Assembly: GCA_016234445.1 (NCBI GenBank)
Contig: JACRBT010000010.1
Location: 1-64,000 of the forward strand
Source: Chloroflexota bacterium
Lineage (GTDB): Bacteria > Chloroflexota > Dehalococcoidia > Tepidiformales > Tepidiformaceae
Direction: 5' to 3'
DNA: 64,000 nucleotides
Positions 9,688 through 19,284 of this stretch are shown piece by piece; the first letter of the stretch is position 1; every line of letters starts with the position of its first letter. Below the pieces are notes generated by a model, which saw nothing but the letters and a program-made list of their open reading frames with translations, ran no database searches and was not told where the DNA came from. A program made the translations under genes and the position numbers.

Positions 9688-10518
9688 CTGGCCGCAACAC
9701 CGACGACCCTCGAACAGCACTACAGCGATGGTTCGCTCTCCGGGCGTCTCCTGGCGGGGCTGCGCGCGGCCGGCGTCGACATGGCCCACGTGACCCGAGA
9801 GACCCTTGCCGCCGCCGACCAGTTCCATCACGGCGGCGCGGCGGCGACGGTTGAGCTGGCCAACCTCGCCGGCCTTCGCCCCGGGATGCGGGTACTCGAC
9901 CTGGGCAGCGGGCTTGGTGGCCCTGCCCGGACGCTCGCCGCTGAGTTCGGCTGCGCGGTCACGGGCATCGACCTCGTGCCCGACTTTGTCGCCGCCGCGA
10001 CGATGCTGACGGAGCTCACCGGGATGAGCGACAGGGTCAGTTTCCAGCAGGGGAGTGCGCTCGAGCTGCCGTTCGCGGACGGCGCCTTCGACGTGGTTTG
10101 GACGCAGAACGTGATGATGAACATCGCCGCCAAGGACCAGCTCTTCCGCGAGGTCCGGCGGGTGTTGAAGCCCGGCGGCAGGTTCGCCTTTCAGGACATC
10201 CTCCAGGGCGAGGGGGAGCTGCTCCTGCCGGTGCCGTGGGCGACGGAGCCATCGCACAGCCACCTGGTCCGGGCGGAAGAGGAGCGGAACCTGCTGAAGG
10301 CCGCGGGCTTCCGCGAGGTCTCGTGGCTCGACACGACGGGACGGCTGGCCGACGCCCGGCTGGTGCCCGCGGCACCTGGCCAGGCTCCCGCTGCGCCGCC
10401 GCCATTCGGGCTCCACCTGGTGATGGGGAGCAGCGCGCCGGTGAAGGGGGCGAACCTCCTGGCGAACGCGCGCGAGGGGCGGATCCTGTCGGTGCTGGGG
10501 GTGTTTGACCGGGGGTGA
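9688..10518 (+). CDS. SAM-dependent methyltransferase, class I
   Basis: VLDLGSGLGGPARTLAAEFGCAVTGIDLV..VVWTQNVMMNI..; similarity-like sequence extends upstream of ATG 9781, possible CTG start at 9688. Confidence 0.8.
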   Translation: MAATPTTLEQHYSDGSLSGRLLAGLRAAGVDMAHVTRETLAAADQFHHGGAAATVELANLAGLRPGMRVLDLGSGLGGPARTLAAEFGCAVTGIDLVPDFVAAATMLTELTGMSDRVSFQQGSALELPFADGAFDVVWTQNVMMNIAAKDQLFREVRRVLKPGGRFAFQDILQGEGELLLPVPWATEPSHSHLVRAEEERNLLKAAGFREVSWLDTTGRLADARLVPAAPGQAPAAPPPFGLHLVMGSSAPVKGANLLANAREGRILSVLGVFDRG

Positions 10519-10564
10519 CCCTCACCCCCCGGCCCCCTCTCCACCGGCCGGTGGAGAGGGGGAG
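10516..10564. repeat. Dispersed hairpin repeat, family 2 (CCCCCTCTCC..GGAGAGGGGG), copy 1
   Basis: CCCTCACCCCCCGGCCCCCTCTCCACCGGCCGGTGGAGAGGGGGAGTGAG directly after a stop codon. Confidence 0.85.
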
Positions 10565-10576
10565 TGAGCGCGGCGG

Positions 10577-10773
10577 GGGCTGGGCGCTGGAGGCTGGCGC
10601 GTGGCGGTGTTGGCAGGGGATGCGGCCACGGGCAGAATCCCTACCCGCGGGTAGCGGCGGGCTCTGGGCGCGGCTGAAGGCTGGCGCGACTCGGCGTTGG
10701 CAGGCGATGCGCCCACGGGGGGGCGCGGCTACCGGCGGTGTCCGGCGATGCGGCCACGGTCGGCCCGGCGGTT
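10577..10773. repeat. Family 1 palindromic repeats (about 3 units)
   Basis: ggaggctggcgcg..gatgcggccacgg; cgcccacgggggggcgcggctaccgg; gcggccacggtcggcc. Confidence 0.8.
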
Positions 10774-11950
10774 AGCCCCGGGGGAGGCCGAGGCCGCGCT
10801 GGGCGATGATGTTGCGCTGGATCTCGGTGGTGCCGCCGCCGATGGGGCCGGAGACGGCGAGCAGGTAGCTGGTGAGGACGCGGCCGTGGAGCGGGGCCCA
10901 CTTCGACCCCGGCTTGAGCGCGCCGAACGGGCCCATCAGGTTGACGCCGATGTTGCCGACCTTGATCCCGAGGAGGGCCATCCAGACCTTGCCGATGCTC
11001 GCCTCGTAGTTCGGCACGTCGCCCTTAGCCTGGAGCCAGGCCGTCCGGTACGCCACCAGCCGCCCAACCTCGACGTCGATCACGAGGTCGGCCAGCTTGT
11101 GCTGCACCGCCGGCTTGTCCCACGGCCGCCCGCCGGGGTGCGTCTCCTTCGCCCAGCGGACGAGGTCGTGGATGGTCCGTCGGGCGCCGCTGATGGCGGC
11201 GATGTTCGAGCGCTCGAAGTCGAGGGTTGTCGCGGCGACGTACCAGCCGTTGTTCTCGCCGCCGAAGAGGTTCTCCTTGGGCACGCGCACGTCTTCGAAG
11301 AAGACCTCGTTGAAGTCGCGGCGATAGGCGATGTTGGGGATGGCGCGGACGGTGATCCCGGGCGTCTTCATGTCGACGACGAAGGCGCTGATGCCCTTGT
11401 GCTTGGGGACGTCCTGGTCGGTCCGGGCGAGGAGGAGCATCTTGTCGGCGACGTGGCCGTTGGAGGTCCAGATCTTCTGGCCGTTGATGACGTAGTCGTC
11501 GCCGTCGCGGACGGCCCGGGTCTGCATGCTCGCGAGGTCGCTGCCGGAGCCGGGTTCGCTGAAGCCCTGGCAGTACCAGGCCTCGCCCGAAGCCATCTCC
11601 GGGAGCCAGCGCATCTTCTGTTCTTCGCTGGCGTTGACGATCATCGTCGGGCCGGTGATGCCGATGGTGAAGAGCCTGCCGGCGGCCGGGGCGCGGTGGT
11701 AGGCCATCTCCTCGTTGAAGATCATCTGCTCAAGCGCTGTCTTCCCGAGGCCGCCGTACTTCTCCGGCCAGGCGGGCGCGAACCAGCGTTTGGCCCCCAG
11801 CTTCCGGGTCAACTGGCGGGCGAAGGCCACCTGCTCTTCGTCGTCGAAGAAGTCGTCGCTGCCTTCGAACCCGGGCGGGAGCTCGGCCTTGAGGAAGGCG
11901 CGAAGGTCGCTTCGCCACTGTTCGGTGTCCGCGGGAAAACGAAATTCCAT
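10772..11950 (-). CDS. Acyl-CoA dehydrogenase
   Basis: MEFRFPADTEQWRSDLRAFL..CQGFSEPGSGSDLASMQTRA..GQKIWTSNGHVAD. Confidence 0.92.
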   Translation of the reverse strand: MEFRFPADTEQWRSDLRAFLKAELPPGFEGSDDFFDDEEQVAFARQLTRKLGAKRWFAPAWPEKYGGLGKTALEQMIFNEEMAYHRAPAAGRLFTIGITGPTMIVNASEEQKMRWLPEMASGEAWYCQGFSEPGSGSDLASMQTRAVRDGDDYVINGQKIWTSNGHVADKMLLLARTDQDVPKHKGISAFVVDMKTPGITVRAIPNIAYRRDFNEVFFEDVRVPKENLFGGENNGWYVAATTLDFERSNIAAISGARRTIHDLVRWAKETHPGGRPWDKPAVQHKLADLVIDVEVGRLVAYRTAWLQAKGDVPNYEASIGKVWMALLGIKVGNIGVNLMGPFGALKPGSKWAPLHGRVLTSYLLAVSGPIGGGTTEIQRNIIAQRGLGLPRG

Positions 11951-11992
11951 GGCGTGCAGTGTACTACGCGGGCGAGGCCGGTCGACGTTCGC

Positions 11993-12688
11993 CTAGTTGC
12001 AGGTCGTGCCGCTCTTGCTGCAGGGCTCGTTTTCGATGCCGCCCTCGGGGAAGCGCTCCGCACAGAGCTCCGAAGGGATGCAGGCTTCGTCCGAGACCTT
12101 CGGGAGCTGCGTCCGCACCACCTCGTCGTGGGTCTCCGGGCCGTAGCTGATCAGGACGCGGTCGAGGTCGGAGACGTCGAGGTTCGCGATCCCGTCGACC
12201 TTCACGCCGTTCACGTAGAACTTCAGCGTCTCGGTGGCGGTGTTGCAGAGCTTTTCGCCCGAGGGGAGCTTCAGGCAGGTGCGCTCGGAGGTGACGCCGG
12301 CGAACGAGGGGTCATCGAGGAGGAAGCCGAGCGAGCGGAAGAACTCGTCCCAGGTGGTGCCTTCGCGGTGGATGTGGATGACGGTGTGCCGCGGGTCGTG
12401 AATGTGGACGGTCTGGCTCTTCTCGCTTTCGAGCGTGGAGACGAACTGGGGCTGGCCGAAGTCGAACTGCTGGCCGCGGATGAAGACGGCGAAGTCGGCG
12501 TGCCAGTGGACGGGCTGGCGGAGGGCGCTGACGTCGGGGGAGGTCCCGGCGTCCTCGCTGTCCCAGCGGACCGCGAGGAGCACCCCGAGAGCGATTGCCG
12601 TGATCGCAAAGACGGCGACGAGCGGGCCCCACTGGCGCGGGCCCAGCCAGCCGTCCCAGCCTCCGCCGGCGTCTTCGGGGGAGGTCAC
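11993..12688 (-). CDS. Membrane-anchored protein of unknown function
   Basis: One TM (WGPLVAVFAITAIALGVLLAV) then VHWHADFAVFIRGQQFDFGQPQF; GTG start at 12688. Confidence 0.65.
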   Translation of the reverse strand: MTSPEDAGGGWDGWLGPRQWGPLVAVFAITAIALGVLLAVRWDSEDAGTSPDVSALRQPVHWHADFAVFIRGQQFDFGQPQFVSTLESEKSQTVHIHDPRHTVIHIHREGTTWDEFFRSLGFLLDDPSFAGVTSERTCLKLPSGEKLCNTATETLKFYVNGVKVDGIANLDVSDLDRVLISYGPETHDEVVRTQLPKVSDEACIPSELCAERFPEGGIENEPCSKSGTTCN

Positions 12689-12689
12689 G

Positions 12690-13631
12690 TCAGGGCGCCT
12701 TCGTCGCGGTTGCCGCCGGCGTGGTGGCTGCGGCGGGGGAGGTCGTCGGTTTCGGGGTCGCCGCAGCGGCGGGCGTCGTTGAGGCGGCGGCGGTGGGCGA
12801 AGCGGTGACCTGGGTGTAGAGCTGGTCGAGCACCTTGCGCCAGTCGTCGACGGTCGCCGGGGCGCCACTGCCCAGCGGCGACCCGTTGATCAGGAAGCCC
12901 GGGGTGCCGGTGATGCCAAACGAGCTCGCGGTCCGCTGCTGGTTGTTGACGAGGTCGAGGTGTTCCTTGCCGTCGTAGCAGGTGTCGAACTTCGTCCGGT
13001 CGAGGCCCAGTTGGGAAGCGAGGTCCTTGAGCTTCGCATCGCTGAAGCGGCCGACGTTCTTCTTTTCGTTCTCGATTTGGCCGGCCTTCGCCTGGATGAG
13101 GAAGAGCTCGTCGTGGTACTGCCAGAACTTGTCCTGGTCGGCGGCGCACTGGGACGCGAGGGCGGCGTTCGCGGACTCAACCCCCAGGAGGGGGAGGTGG
13201 TTGTAGATGATCTGGAGCTTGCCGGTCTTGACGTACTCCTCGATGAGCACGCCTTCCTGGGAGGCGGTGTATTTGAGGCAGAAGGGGCACTGGAAGTCTT
13301 CGTATTCGGTCAGCTTGAGGGGGGCGTCGTCCTTGCCGAGCGCCGTTCCCTTCGCCAGTTCGACGGGGAGGTTCTCGTTCATCGCCTCGATCTGCTTGAC
13401 CGTCGAGCTGTCGTTGCCGCCGGAGGTCATGACGATGGCGGCGATGACGCCGAGGACGATGATGACCGCGGCGAGGCCGAGGAGGAACGGCCGCGAAAGC
13501 CAGTCGGGCGAGCCCCCTCCCGAGGGGGGCTTCCCGCCGGGGCCTCGCGAAGAGGTGCGGACGGGCGGGCGCTGCTGGCGGGACTTCTGGGTGGTGCGCG
13601 ACTGTTCTCGGCGGGCCTGGCGGTTCGACAT
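12690..13631 (-). CDS. DsbA-family thioredoxin-fold protein, membrane anchored, Ala/Thr/Pro-rich C-terminal tail
   Basis: LTEYEDFQCPFCLKYTASQEGVL CPFC active site; ..GITGTPGFLING..; ATG at 13631. Confidence 0.88.
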   Translation of the reverse strand: MSNRQARREQSRTTQKSRQQRPPVRTSSRGPGGKPPSGGGSPDWLSRPFLLGLAAVIIVLGVIAAIVMTSGGNDSSTVKQIEAMNENLPVELAKGTALGKDDAPLKLTEYEDFQCPFCLKYTASQEGVLIEEYVKTGKLQIIYNHLPLLGVESANAALASQCAADQDKFWQYHDELFLIQAKAGQIENEKKNVGRFSDAKLKDLASQLGLDRTKFDTCYDGKEHLDLVNNQQRTASSFGITGTPGFLINGSPLGSGAPATVDDWRKVLDQLYTQVTASPTAAASTTPAAAATPKPTTSPAAATTPAATATKAP

Positions 13632-13816
13632 GAAAGTAGGTGTTCCTGGGGGCGAAGATTCGGCGCGCGCAAACGGCGCTGCCGGATTGCGGGATGCGAA
13701 AACGAGGATACCACCCGCCCCGTTAGGAGGGGGAAAGACGGGCAACCCCCGTGGCCGCGGGAGGATAGCCGGCGCCGGGCCTACAATGCGGGACGGGCGC
13801 TGCCCGCGGAGGGATT

Positions 13817-14284
13817 GTGGACGGCTGGCGGATCTTGCATGTCCTGAGCCTGGTGTGGCTTGGCGCGGGCCTTGGCTCCACCTACCCGCTCATCCTCCGG
13901 GCCTGGGCGACGAAGGACCTGAAGTACCAGATGTACTGCCTCGTCGAAGCGGCGGACAACCACTCTCGCGTCCTCCTCCCGGGGGCGATGGCGACGGGGG
14001 TCACGGGCTTCTTCTGGGCGGTCAGCACGGACTACAACTTCGTGAAGGACGCGTGGCTGGGCACGCTCGCGGGGAGCTACGTGTTCTTCTACCTCGTCTG
14101 CCTGCCGCTCCTGGGGTTTGGTCTGCGGCGGGCCCGGCTGGCGGCGCTCATCGCGCAGAAGAAGGGCGAAGAGACGCCGGAACTGCGCGCGATTCTCGAC
14201 GACCGCGTGCCGATCGTCTTCGGGACGGTTTTGGTCCTGAGCGTGCCGTTTCTTTCGTGGCTGGCGATTTTCAAGCCGTTCTAG
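13817..14284 (+). CDS. DUF2269-like integral membrane protein
   Basis: Four hydrophobic segments; GTG start 13817. Confidence 0.55.
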   Translation: MDGWRILHVLSLVWLGAGLGSTYPLILRAWATKDLKYQMYCLVEAADNHSRVLLPGAMATGVTGFFWAVSTDYNFVKDAWLGTLAGSYVFFYLVCLPLLGFGLRRARLAALIAQKKGEETPELRAILDDRVPIVFGTVLVLSVPFLSWLAIFKPF

Positions 14285-14290
14285 GGGCGA

Positions 14291-14325
14291 GTGCTGAGTG
14301 CTGAGTGCTGAGTGCTGAGGACTGA
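14291..14325. repeat. Heptanucleotide tandem repeat (GTGCTGA)4-GGACTGA
   Basis: Read directly from sequence, 6 nt after a stop codon. Confidence 0.95.
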
Positions 14326-14364
14326 GGGGGCAGCCGCGGGGGATGGTGTGCCGTCGGGGCGCGC

Positions 14365-14527
14365 GCCGCTCCGTGCCCGTCGCGGTACGGATGGGTGTGG
14401 AGGCTGGCGCGGATCAAGGCGGCAGGCGATGCGGCCACGGGGGGCCGCGGCTACCGGGTGCGGGTGGGGGCTGGCGCGGGACGAGGCGGGCAGGTGATGC
14501 GGCCAGGGTCGGCCGCGGCTACGGGCG
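14365..14527. repeat. Family 1 palindromic repeats (2 units)
   Basis: gcggccacggggggccgcggctaccgg and gcggccagggtcggccgcggctacgg. Confidence 0.9.
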
Positions 14528-14535
14528 GGGTAGGG

Positions 14536-15573
14536 CTATCTGGTGATGACGACGGAGTAGGTGTTGCGGAGGCGGCTGGGGACCGGGAGGCCGGGGTCGA
14601 TGACGAGCGTACCTTTGGCTGTGAAGACGACGAGTTGGGCCTTGAACCCGGCGGGGCTGGAGGCGGTCGGGTCGACTTCGACGATGCGCCCTTCGCCGTC
14701 GGCCGTCCTTCCGCCGTGGCGGGCGGCGCCGCCGGGGACGAGCCGCCCGGCTTCGGCAATGTCGTCGTGGAACGTTTGCGACTCTGCTTCGAGGGTGGGT
14801 GCTGCGGCCGGGGCGTAGGCGGTCAGGGTTACTGTCCCGTTGGCCACGGTCGCGGAGAAGAAGTCCGACAAAGCCCCGCGCGTCCGTGACGCCCTCAGGA
14901 CCGCAAGCCTGCCGTCGGGCTGCCACGCCATGAGCTGGACTACGTCTCCGGCCTGCGCGCCGGGGAAGTCTTCGGCCCGCAGCTTGCCGGCGGGCTTGCC
15001 CTCGTGCGTCGCGAAGAGGATCTCCCCGTTGATCGAAGCCGCCACGAGTTGCGAGTCCTTCGCCCACATGAGGCCGCCGGTCGAGACGCCGTCCGGGCGG
15101 ACGATCCCGGTAACGGGCTCGCCGACAGGCTTGCCGCGGCGGTCAGTCAGCACCAGGCCGCTTTTGCCGGAGTACGCGAACCGGGAGCTGTCCGGGGACC
15201 AGGCCATGTTCTGGAGGTCAAACGTCGAGACCTTGATCGTGTCGTCTTTCCCCGAGCCGACGTCGAAGAAGTGCACGGAGAACTGGCTGTCGTCGCCCCG
15301 ATCGGCCGGGTCCGGGAGCGAGAGAGCGAGGAGCCGCGCACCGTCCGGCGAGAACGCGGGCGCGGTCCACCAGCCGGGCTCCGTCTCAAGCTTCGTCTTC
15401 CCGGTGACGGCGTCGAACACGCGGAGTGGAGTGCCGGGCTCGGTCGAGTCCGCGGGGAGTCTCGCGATCGCCACGAGGGTGGCGGGTGGTTCGGCATCGT
15501 CCCCGCAGGCGGGGAGGAAGGCCGCCGTCACCAGTGCTCCCAGGAGGAGGCCGGGCCAGCGCAGGCCTGACAT
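14536..15573 (-). CDS. Lipoprotein with beta-propeller (WD40/TolB-like) repeats
   Basis: MSGLRWPGLLLGALVTAAFLPACGDD lipobox; repeated AFSPDGARLL / AWSPDSSRFAYSG. Confidence 0.75.
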   Translation of the reverse strand: MSGLRWPGLLLGALVTAAFLPACGDDAEPPATLVAIARLPADSTEPGTPLRVFDAVTGKTKLETEPGWWTAPAFSPDGARLLALSLPDPADRGDDSQFSVHFFDVGSGKDDTIKVSTFDLQNMAWSPDSSRFAYSGKSGLVLTDRRGKPVGEPVTGIVRPDGVSTGGLMWAKDSQLVAASINGEILFATHEGKPAGKLRAEDFPGAQAGDVVQLMAWQPDGRLAVLRASRTRGALSDFFSATVANGTVTLTAYAPAAAPTLEAESQTFHDDIAEAGRLVPGGAARHGGRTADGEGRIVEVDPTASSPAGFKAQLVVFTAKGTLVIDPGLPVPSRLRNTYSVVITR

Positions 15574-15643
15574 GCTTCGACGATAGGCCTGTGGGGATCG
15601 CTTCGCAATAGCGACAACGTTTGTCGCGTATGGGTGGCCCGTC

Positions 15644-15687
15644 ACCCCCCGGCCCCCTCTCCACCCGCGGGTGGAGAGGGGGAGTAA
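15644..15687. repeat. Dispersed hairpin repeat, family 2, copy 2
   Basis: CACCCCCCGGCCCCCTCTCCACCCGCGGGTGGAGAGGGGGAG. Confidence 0.85.
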
Positions 15688-15789
15688 GGCGTGTTGGCGT
15701 GGTGGCGGTGCGAAAGTGCACGGCCGCAGTTCGCCGTGCCACGACTGTGAAGGAGTGGTTCCCGGCGTGGCCACGAGGTGCCGTCGCCG

Positions 15790-16046
15790 GGCTACCGGTG
15801 TGATGACGGCACCGGCGCCGCTCCCTCGCGGTCGCGGTACGGATGGGCGTGGAGGCTGGCGCGGATCAAGGCGGCAGGCGATGCGGCCAGGGTCGGCCGC
15901 GGCTACGGGTGGGGGTGGGGGCTGACGCGAGGCAGTCGAGGCAGGTGATGCGGCCACGGGGGGCCGCGGCTACGGGGTGCGGTGGAGGCTGACGCGAGGC
16001 AGTAGAGGCAGGTGATGCGGCCACGGGGGGCCGCGGCTACCGGTGG
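15790..16046. repeat. Family 1 palindromic repeats (3 units)
   Basis: Cores near 15883, 15950 and 16017; the last includes the nucleotidyltransferase stop codon. Confidence 0.9.
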
Positions 16047-17212
16047 TACGGGTGGGTGGTGGCTGGTTGGCGGCGGCGGCGCATGATCCGCCAGCGGCGG
16101 CGGGTCCGGCGGAGGACTTCGCGGGGGAGGTCCCAGGAGTGGTCCAGGCCCCAGAGGCGCTGGAGGTAGCCGGGGAAGCCCCAGGCCTGTGTCCACGGGC
16201 GTTGGCCCCGGGCCTGGCGAAGGTAGCGGCAGAGGTCGCGGACGGCCATCCAGTGGGCGGCGGGCGCCCCGCCCTGGGCACGGTAGTCGAGCCGTTCGAG
16301 CCAGCCGTGGCGGGTTGATTCGAGCGCCCGGATCGACGCTTCCGGGATGGGCGCCGCGAAGGTCAGGTGGAGGTAGCGAAGGCTCGTCCCGAGGGCGAGC
16401 GAAAGCCGCCGGTCGCGCGCTTCCGCCACCAGCCGATCCCAGTCGAGGGTCGCGCCGTCCTGCCTGATGATCGCCAGCGCGTCGGGAATCCAGTGCAGCA
16501 CGCGTGCCGGCGCCCCGCGGGAACCGTGGATGCAGACGTGGAGGAGGAGGTCTTCGGGGCAGAGCGTGAGCGCCGTCGTCCCCTCGAGGTCGAGCGGCCG
16601 GGCCGCCTTCCAGAAGCTGTCGTCGGCGCCGGGGTAGCAGCACTCTTCGAGGGCGTGCGAATGGAGGTCGATCGCCTTGTCCGGGCCGGCCGAATAGCCG
16701 ACGCCGTGGATCACCGCGAAGGTCGCGGCGAGGTCGCCCCGGAGCCGCTGGTAGGTGTGCCAGCCGAGGCGTTCGAGGACGGCGTGGGCGCGGGCGGCGT
16801 CTTCTGTCCGCACCAGGAGGTCGACGTCGCTCATCGGCCGCAGGGCAGCGTCCCGGTAGTAGAGGAGGATGAGGGCGGCCCCCTTGAGGAGGAGGGTGTC
16901 GATGCCCTCGGCGGCGAGCGCCCGGACGGCGTCGGCGGCGTTGTGGAGGCGGAGCTGGTTCCGGTACCAGTTCTGGCGGTAGATTCCCTTGAGGCGGCCG
17001 GTCTCGGCGTCTTCGTAGCCGTGGGATTGGAGGTTCTTGTAGACGTGGGAGAGGATGGACATCGAGCGCCCGTCGACGTCGTCGAGGTCCACCTGCTTCG
17101 TCCACGCCTGCCAGGCTGTTTCCGCCTGGGGCGAAGGGCCGAGCGCCGCCTGGAGGAGCAACGCTTGCCTGGCGTCGGCCCAGCGTCCGCCAACGAACCG
17201 TGGCGGCGTCAT
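16037..17212 (-). CDS. Nucleotidyltransferase family protein (PF14907-like)
   Basis: GIDTLLLKGAALILLYYRDAALRPMSDVDLLVRTEDAARAHAVLERLGW typical of this family. Confidence 0.82.
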   Translation of the reverse strand: MTPPRFVGGRWADARQALLLQAALGPSPQAETAWQAWTKQVDLDDVDGRSMSILSHVYKNLQSHGYEDAETGRLKGIYRQNWYRNQLRLHNAADAVRALAAEGIDTLLLKGAALILLYYRDAALRPMSDVDLLVRTEDAARAHAVLERLGWHTYQRLRGDLAATFAVIHGVGYSAGPDKAIDLHSHALEECCYPGADDSFWKAARPLDLEGTTALTLCPEDLLLHVCIHGSRGAPARVLHWIPDALAIIRQDGATLDWDRLVAEARDRRLSLALGTSLRYLHLTFAAPIPEASIRALESTRHGWLERLDYRAQGGAPAAHWMAVRDLCRYLRQARGQRPWTQAWGFPGYLQRLWGLDHSWDLPREVLRRTRRRWRIMRRRRQPATTHPYHR

Positions 17213-17892
17213 TCCTGGCCCGCCGCCCGCCGCCGTTCGAGCGCCGCCCGGAGGACACGGGTGTAGTCCAACCGGTTGGCTGCTTCGCGGAGGCCGGTGT
17301 TCTCGTCGTGGATTCGCCGCCGGACAACCAGCGCGGGCAGGAGCGCCTCCTTGAGCCCGAGGTCTTTCGCCCGCGCGTACCAGTCGATGAACTCGCCCAT
17401 CCGGATGCCGGTGGCGAAGAGCCCCACCCGGCGCAGCGAGGCGGCCCGGATGAGCATGGCGCCGGCGATGTAGGCCGGGCCCTGCCCCTGCATCCCCGTC
17501 ACCGGGAGGCGGTCGTCGCGGAACTGCTCGGCGAGCCCGAAGACCATGTCGAGCGCGGGCTCGGTCGCGAAGGCGGCGAGTTGGGCTGCGAGCCGTCTTT
17601 CGGTCCAGAGGTCGTCCGCATCGAGGAATGCGACGAAGTCCCCGCTCGCCGCCTCGATGCCGGCGTTCCTGGCGGCGCCGATGCCGGCGTGGGGGATGCG
17701 GATGCAGCGCACGGGCGCGCCCCAGTTTTCGGCGACGGCCGCGCTCCCGTCTTCGGAGCCGTCGTCGACGACGATAACTTCGGCCACCGCCGGCGCCTGG
17801 GCGACGACGCTTTCGATCGCTGCTGCGAGGAAGCGTTCGCCGTTGTAGACGGGGATGACGACGGAGACGCGGGGGTTAGTGGCGGTCGACAT
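17209..17892 (-). CDS. Glycosyltransferase family 2 (paralog 5)
   Basis: PRVSVVIPVYNGERFLAAAIESV..VIVVDDGSEDGS..FLDADDLWT. Confidence 0.88.
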   Translation of the reverse strand: MSTATNPRVSVVIPVYNGERFLAAAIESVVAQAPAVAEVIVVDDGSEDGSAAVAENWGAPVRCIRIPHAGIGAARNAGIEAASGDFVAFLDADDLWTERRLAAQLAAFATEPALDMVFGLAEQFRDDRLPVTGMQGQGPAYIAGAMLIRAASLRRVGLFATGIRMGEFIDWYARAKDLGLKEALLPALVVRRRIHDENTGLREAANRLDYTRVLRAALERRRAAGQE

Positions 17893-18590
17893 CAGGCCTG
17901 TCCCGCCCGGCCAGGTTCCCGCGCGCGGGCCACGGCGCCCCGCAAGGCCTGGAACATCGCCCCCCGGGCTTCAGTCACCTTGCCGCTGACGTTCCCGTCG
18001 TGGATGCGTCGCAGGAGGATGACTTCCGGGACGGCCATCGGCCGCACACCCCGGGCGTTGGCACGGGTCACCCACTCAATGTCCTCCGAGATCCGGAAGT
18101 CCGGGTTGAAGAGCCCGACGGAGTCGAAGACCTCCCGGCGGACGAGCCAGGCGCTCGGAATCGGGCTCGGCGCTTCGGCGCCCATGGCTTCTGCCCGGAA
18201 CCAGGGCGGGATCTCCGCGCCGGGTTCGAGCATGGCCCGGTGGCGGCCGACGGCGTACCCGGCCCCGGGGTTGGCCGCGAGGGCGGCGACCTGCAGTTCG
18301 AGCTTGTCGGGCAGCCAGACGTCGTCCTGGTCGAGCAATGCGATGTGCGTGCCGGTTGCCGCGATGATGCCGGCGTTCCGGGCGGCGGAAACGCCCCGGT
18401 TGTCCTGGCGGAGGTAGCGGACCCCGCGGAAGCGGCGCACCACGGCGTCGCCGTCGTCGGTGGAGCCGTCGTCCACGACGATCGTTTCCAGGGGGCGAAG
18501 CGTCTGCCAGCAGACGCTTTCCAGCGCCTCGGCGATGAACCGGGCGCCGTTGAAGAGGGGGATAACGACGGAGACGCGGGGGTCAGTCAC
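17892..18590 (-). CDS. Glycosyltransferase family 2 (paralog 4)
   Basis: VTDPRVSVVIPLFNGARFIAEALESVCWQT..VDDGSTDDGD..LLDQDDVWLPDKL; GTG 18590. Confidence 0.88.
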   Translation of the reverse strand: MTDPRVSVVIPLFNGARFIAEALESVCWQTLRPLETIVVDDGSTDDGDAVVRRFRGVRYLRQDNRGVSAARNAGIIAATGTHIALLDQDDVWLPDKLELQVAALAANPGAGYAVGRHRAMLEPGAEIPPWFRAEAMGAEAPSPIPSAWLVRREVFDSVGLFNPDFRISEDIEWVTRANARGVRPMAVPEVILLRRIHDGNVSGKVTEARGAMFQALRGAVARAREPGRAGQA

Positions 18591-19284
18591 TGGCCGCTGC
18601 CCGCCCGCCGGGGCGCTCGATGCCGCTGCGGAGGGCCCTGAACACCGCCCGCTGGCAGGCCTCACTGGCGAGGCTGAGGTTTTCCCCGTGGAAGCGCCGA
18701 AGGACCATCACCTCCGGGACGATGCCATAGGAGATGCCTGCGCGGCGTGCCCGGAAGAGCCATTCCACGTCTTCAGCATAGCGGTAGGACTCGTCGAAGA
18801 GGCCCACGGCCTGAAATGCCTCCCGGCGCACGACCCAGGTGCTCGGGAGCTGGGTCATCGACGGCTTCCCGACCGCCTCGGGCCGGAACACCGGCGGCGG
18901 CGGGGAGCCGTCCTCCACGAACTCGAGGCTGAGCGTGGTGGTGTACTCGAAGCCGGGGGCGGCCCCCATCCACTCCACCTGGCGGGCGAGCTTGTCGGGC
19001 GTCCAGATGTCGTCGGCGTCGAGCAGGGCGACGAGTTGGCCGAGCGCTGCCCGGATGCCGGTGTTGCGCGCTCCAGCCAGTCCCCGGTTTTCCTGCTGGA
19101 TGCAGGTGACGCCTGCCGCCGCCCGGGCGATCGCGGCGCTCCCATCGGTCGAGCCGTCGTCGACGACGATGACTTCGAACTTGCGGTAGGTCTGCCAGCA
19201 AACGCTTTCGATGGCTTCGCCGAGGAAACGTTCACCGTTGTAGACGGGGATGACGACGGAGACGAGGGGCTCACTGCGGGCCAT
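18583..19284 (-). CDS. Glycosyltransferase family 2 (paralog 3)
   Basis: MARSEPLVSVVIPVYNGERFLGEAIESVCWQTYRKFEVIVVDDGSTDGS..LLDADDIWTPDKLARQ. Confidence 0.9.
   Translation of the reverse strand: MARSEPLVSVVIPVYNGERFLGEAIESVCWQTYRKFEVIVVDDGSTDGSAAIARAAAGVTCIQQENRGLAGARNTGIRAALGQLVALLDADDIWTPDKLARQVEWMGAAPGFEYTTTLSLEFVEDGSPPPPVFRPEAVGKPSMTQLPSTWVVRREAFQAVGLFDESYRYAEDVEWLFRARRAGISYGIVPEVMVLRRFHGENLSLASEACQRAVFRALRSGIERPGGRAAASD

Noticed and set aside
10697-12808. 703-aa plus-strand ORF
   Set aside because: Antisense to acyl-CoA dehydrogenase and the neighbouring membrane protein; Gly/Ala/Val/Asp-rich artefact.
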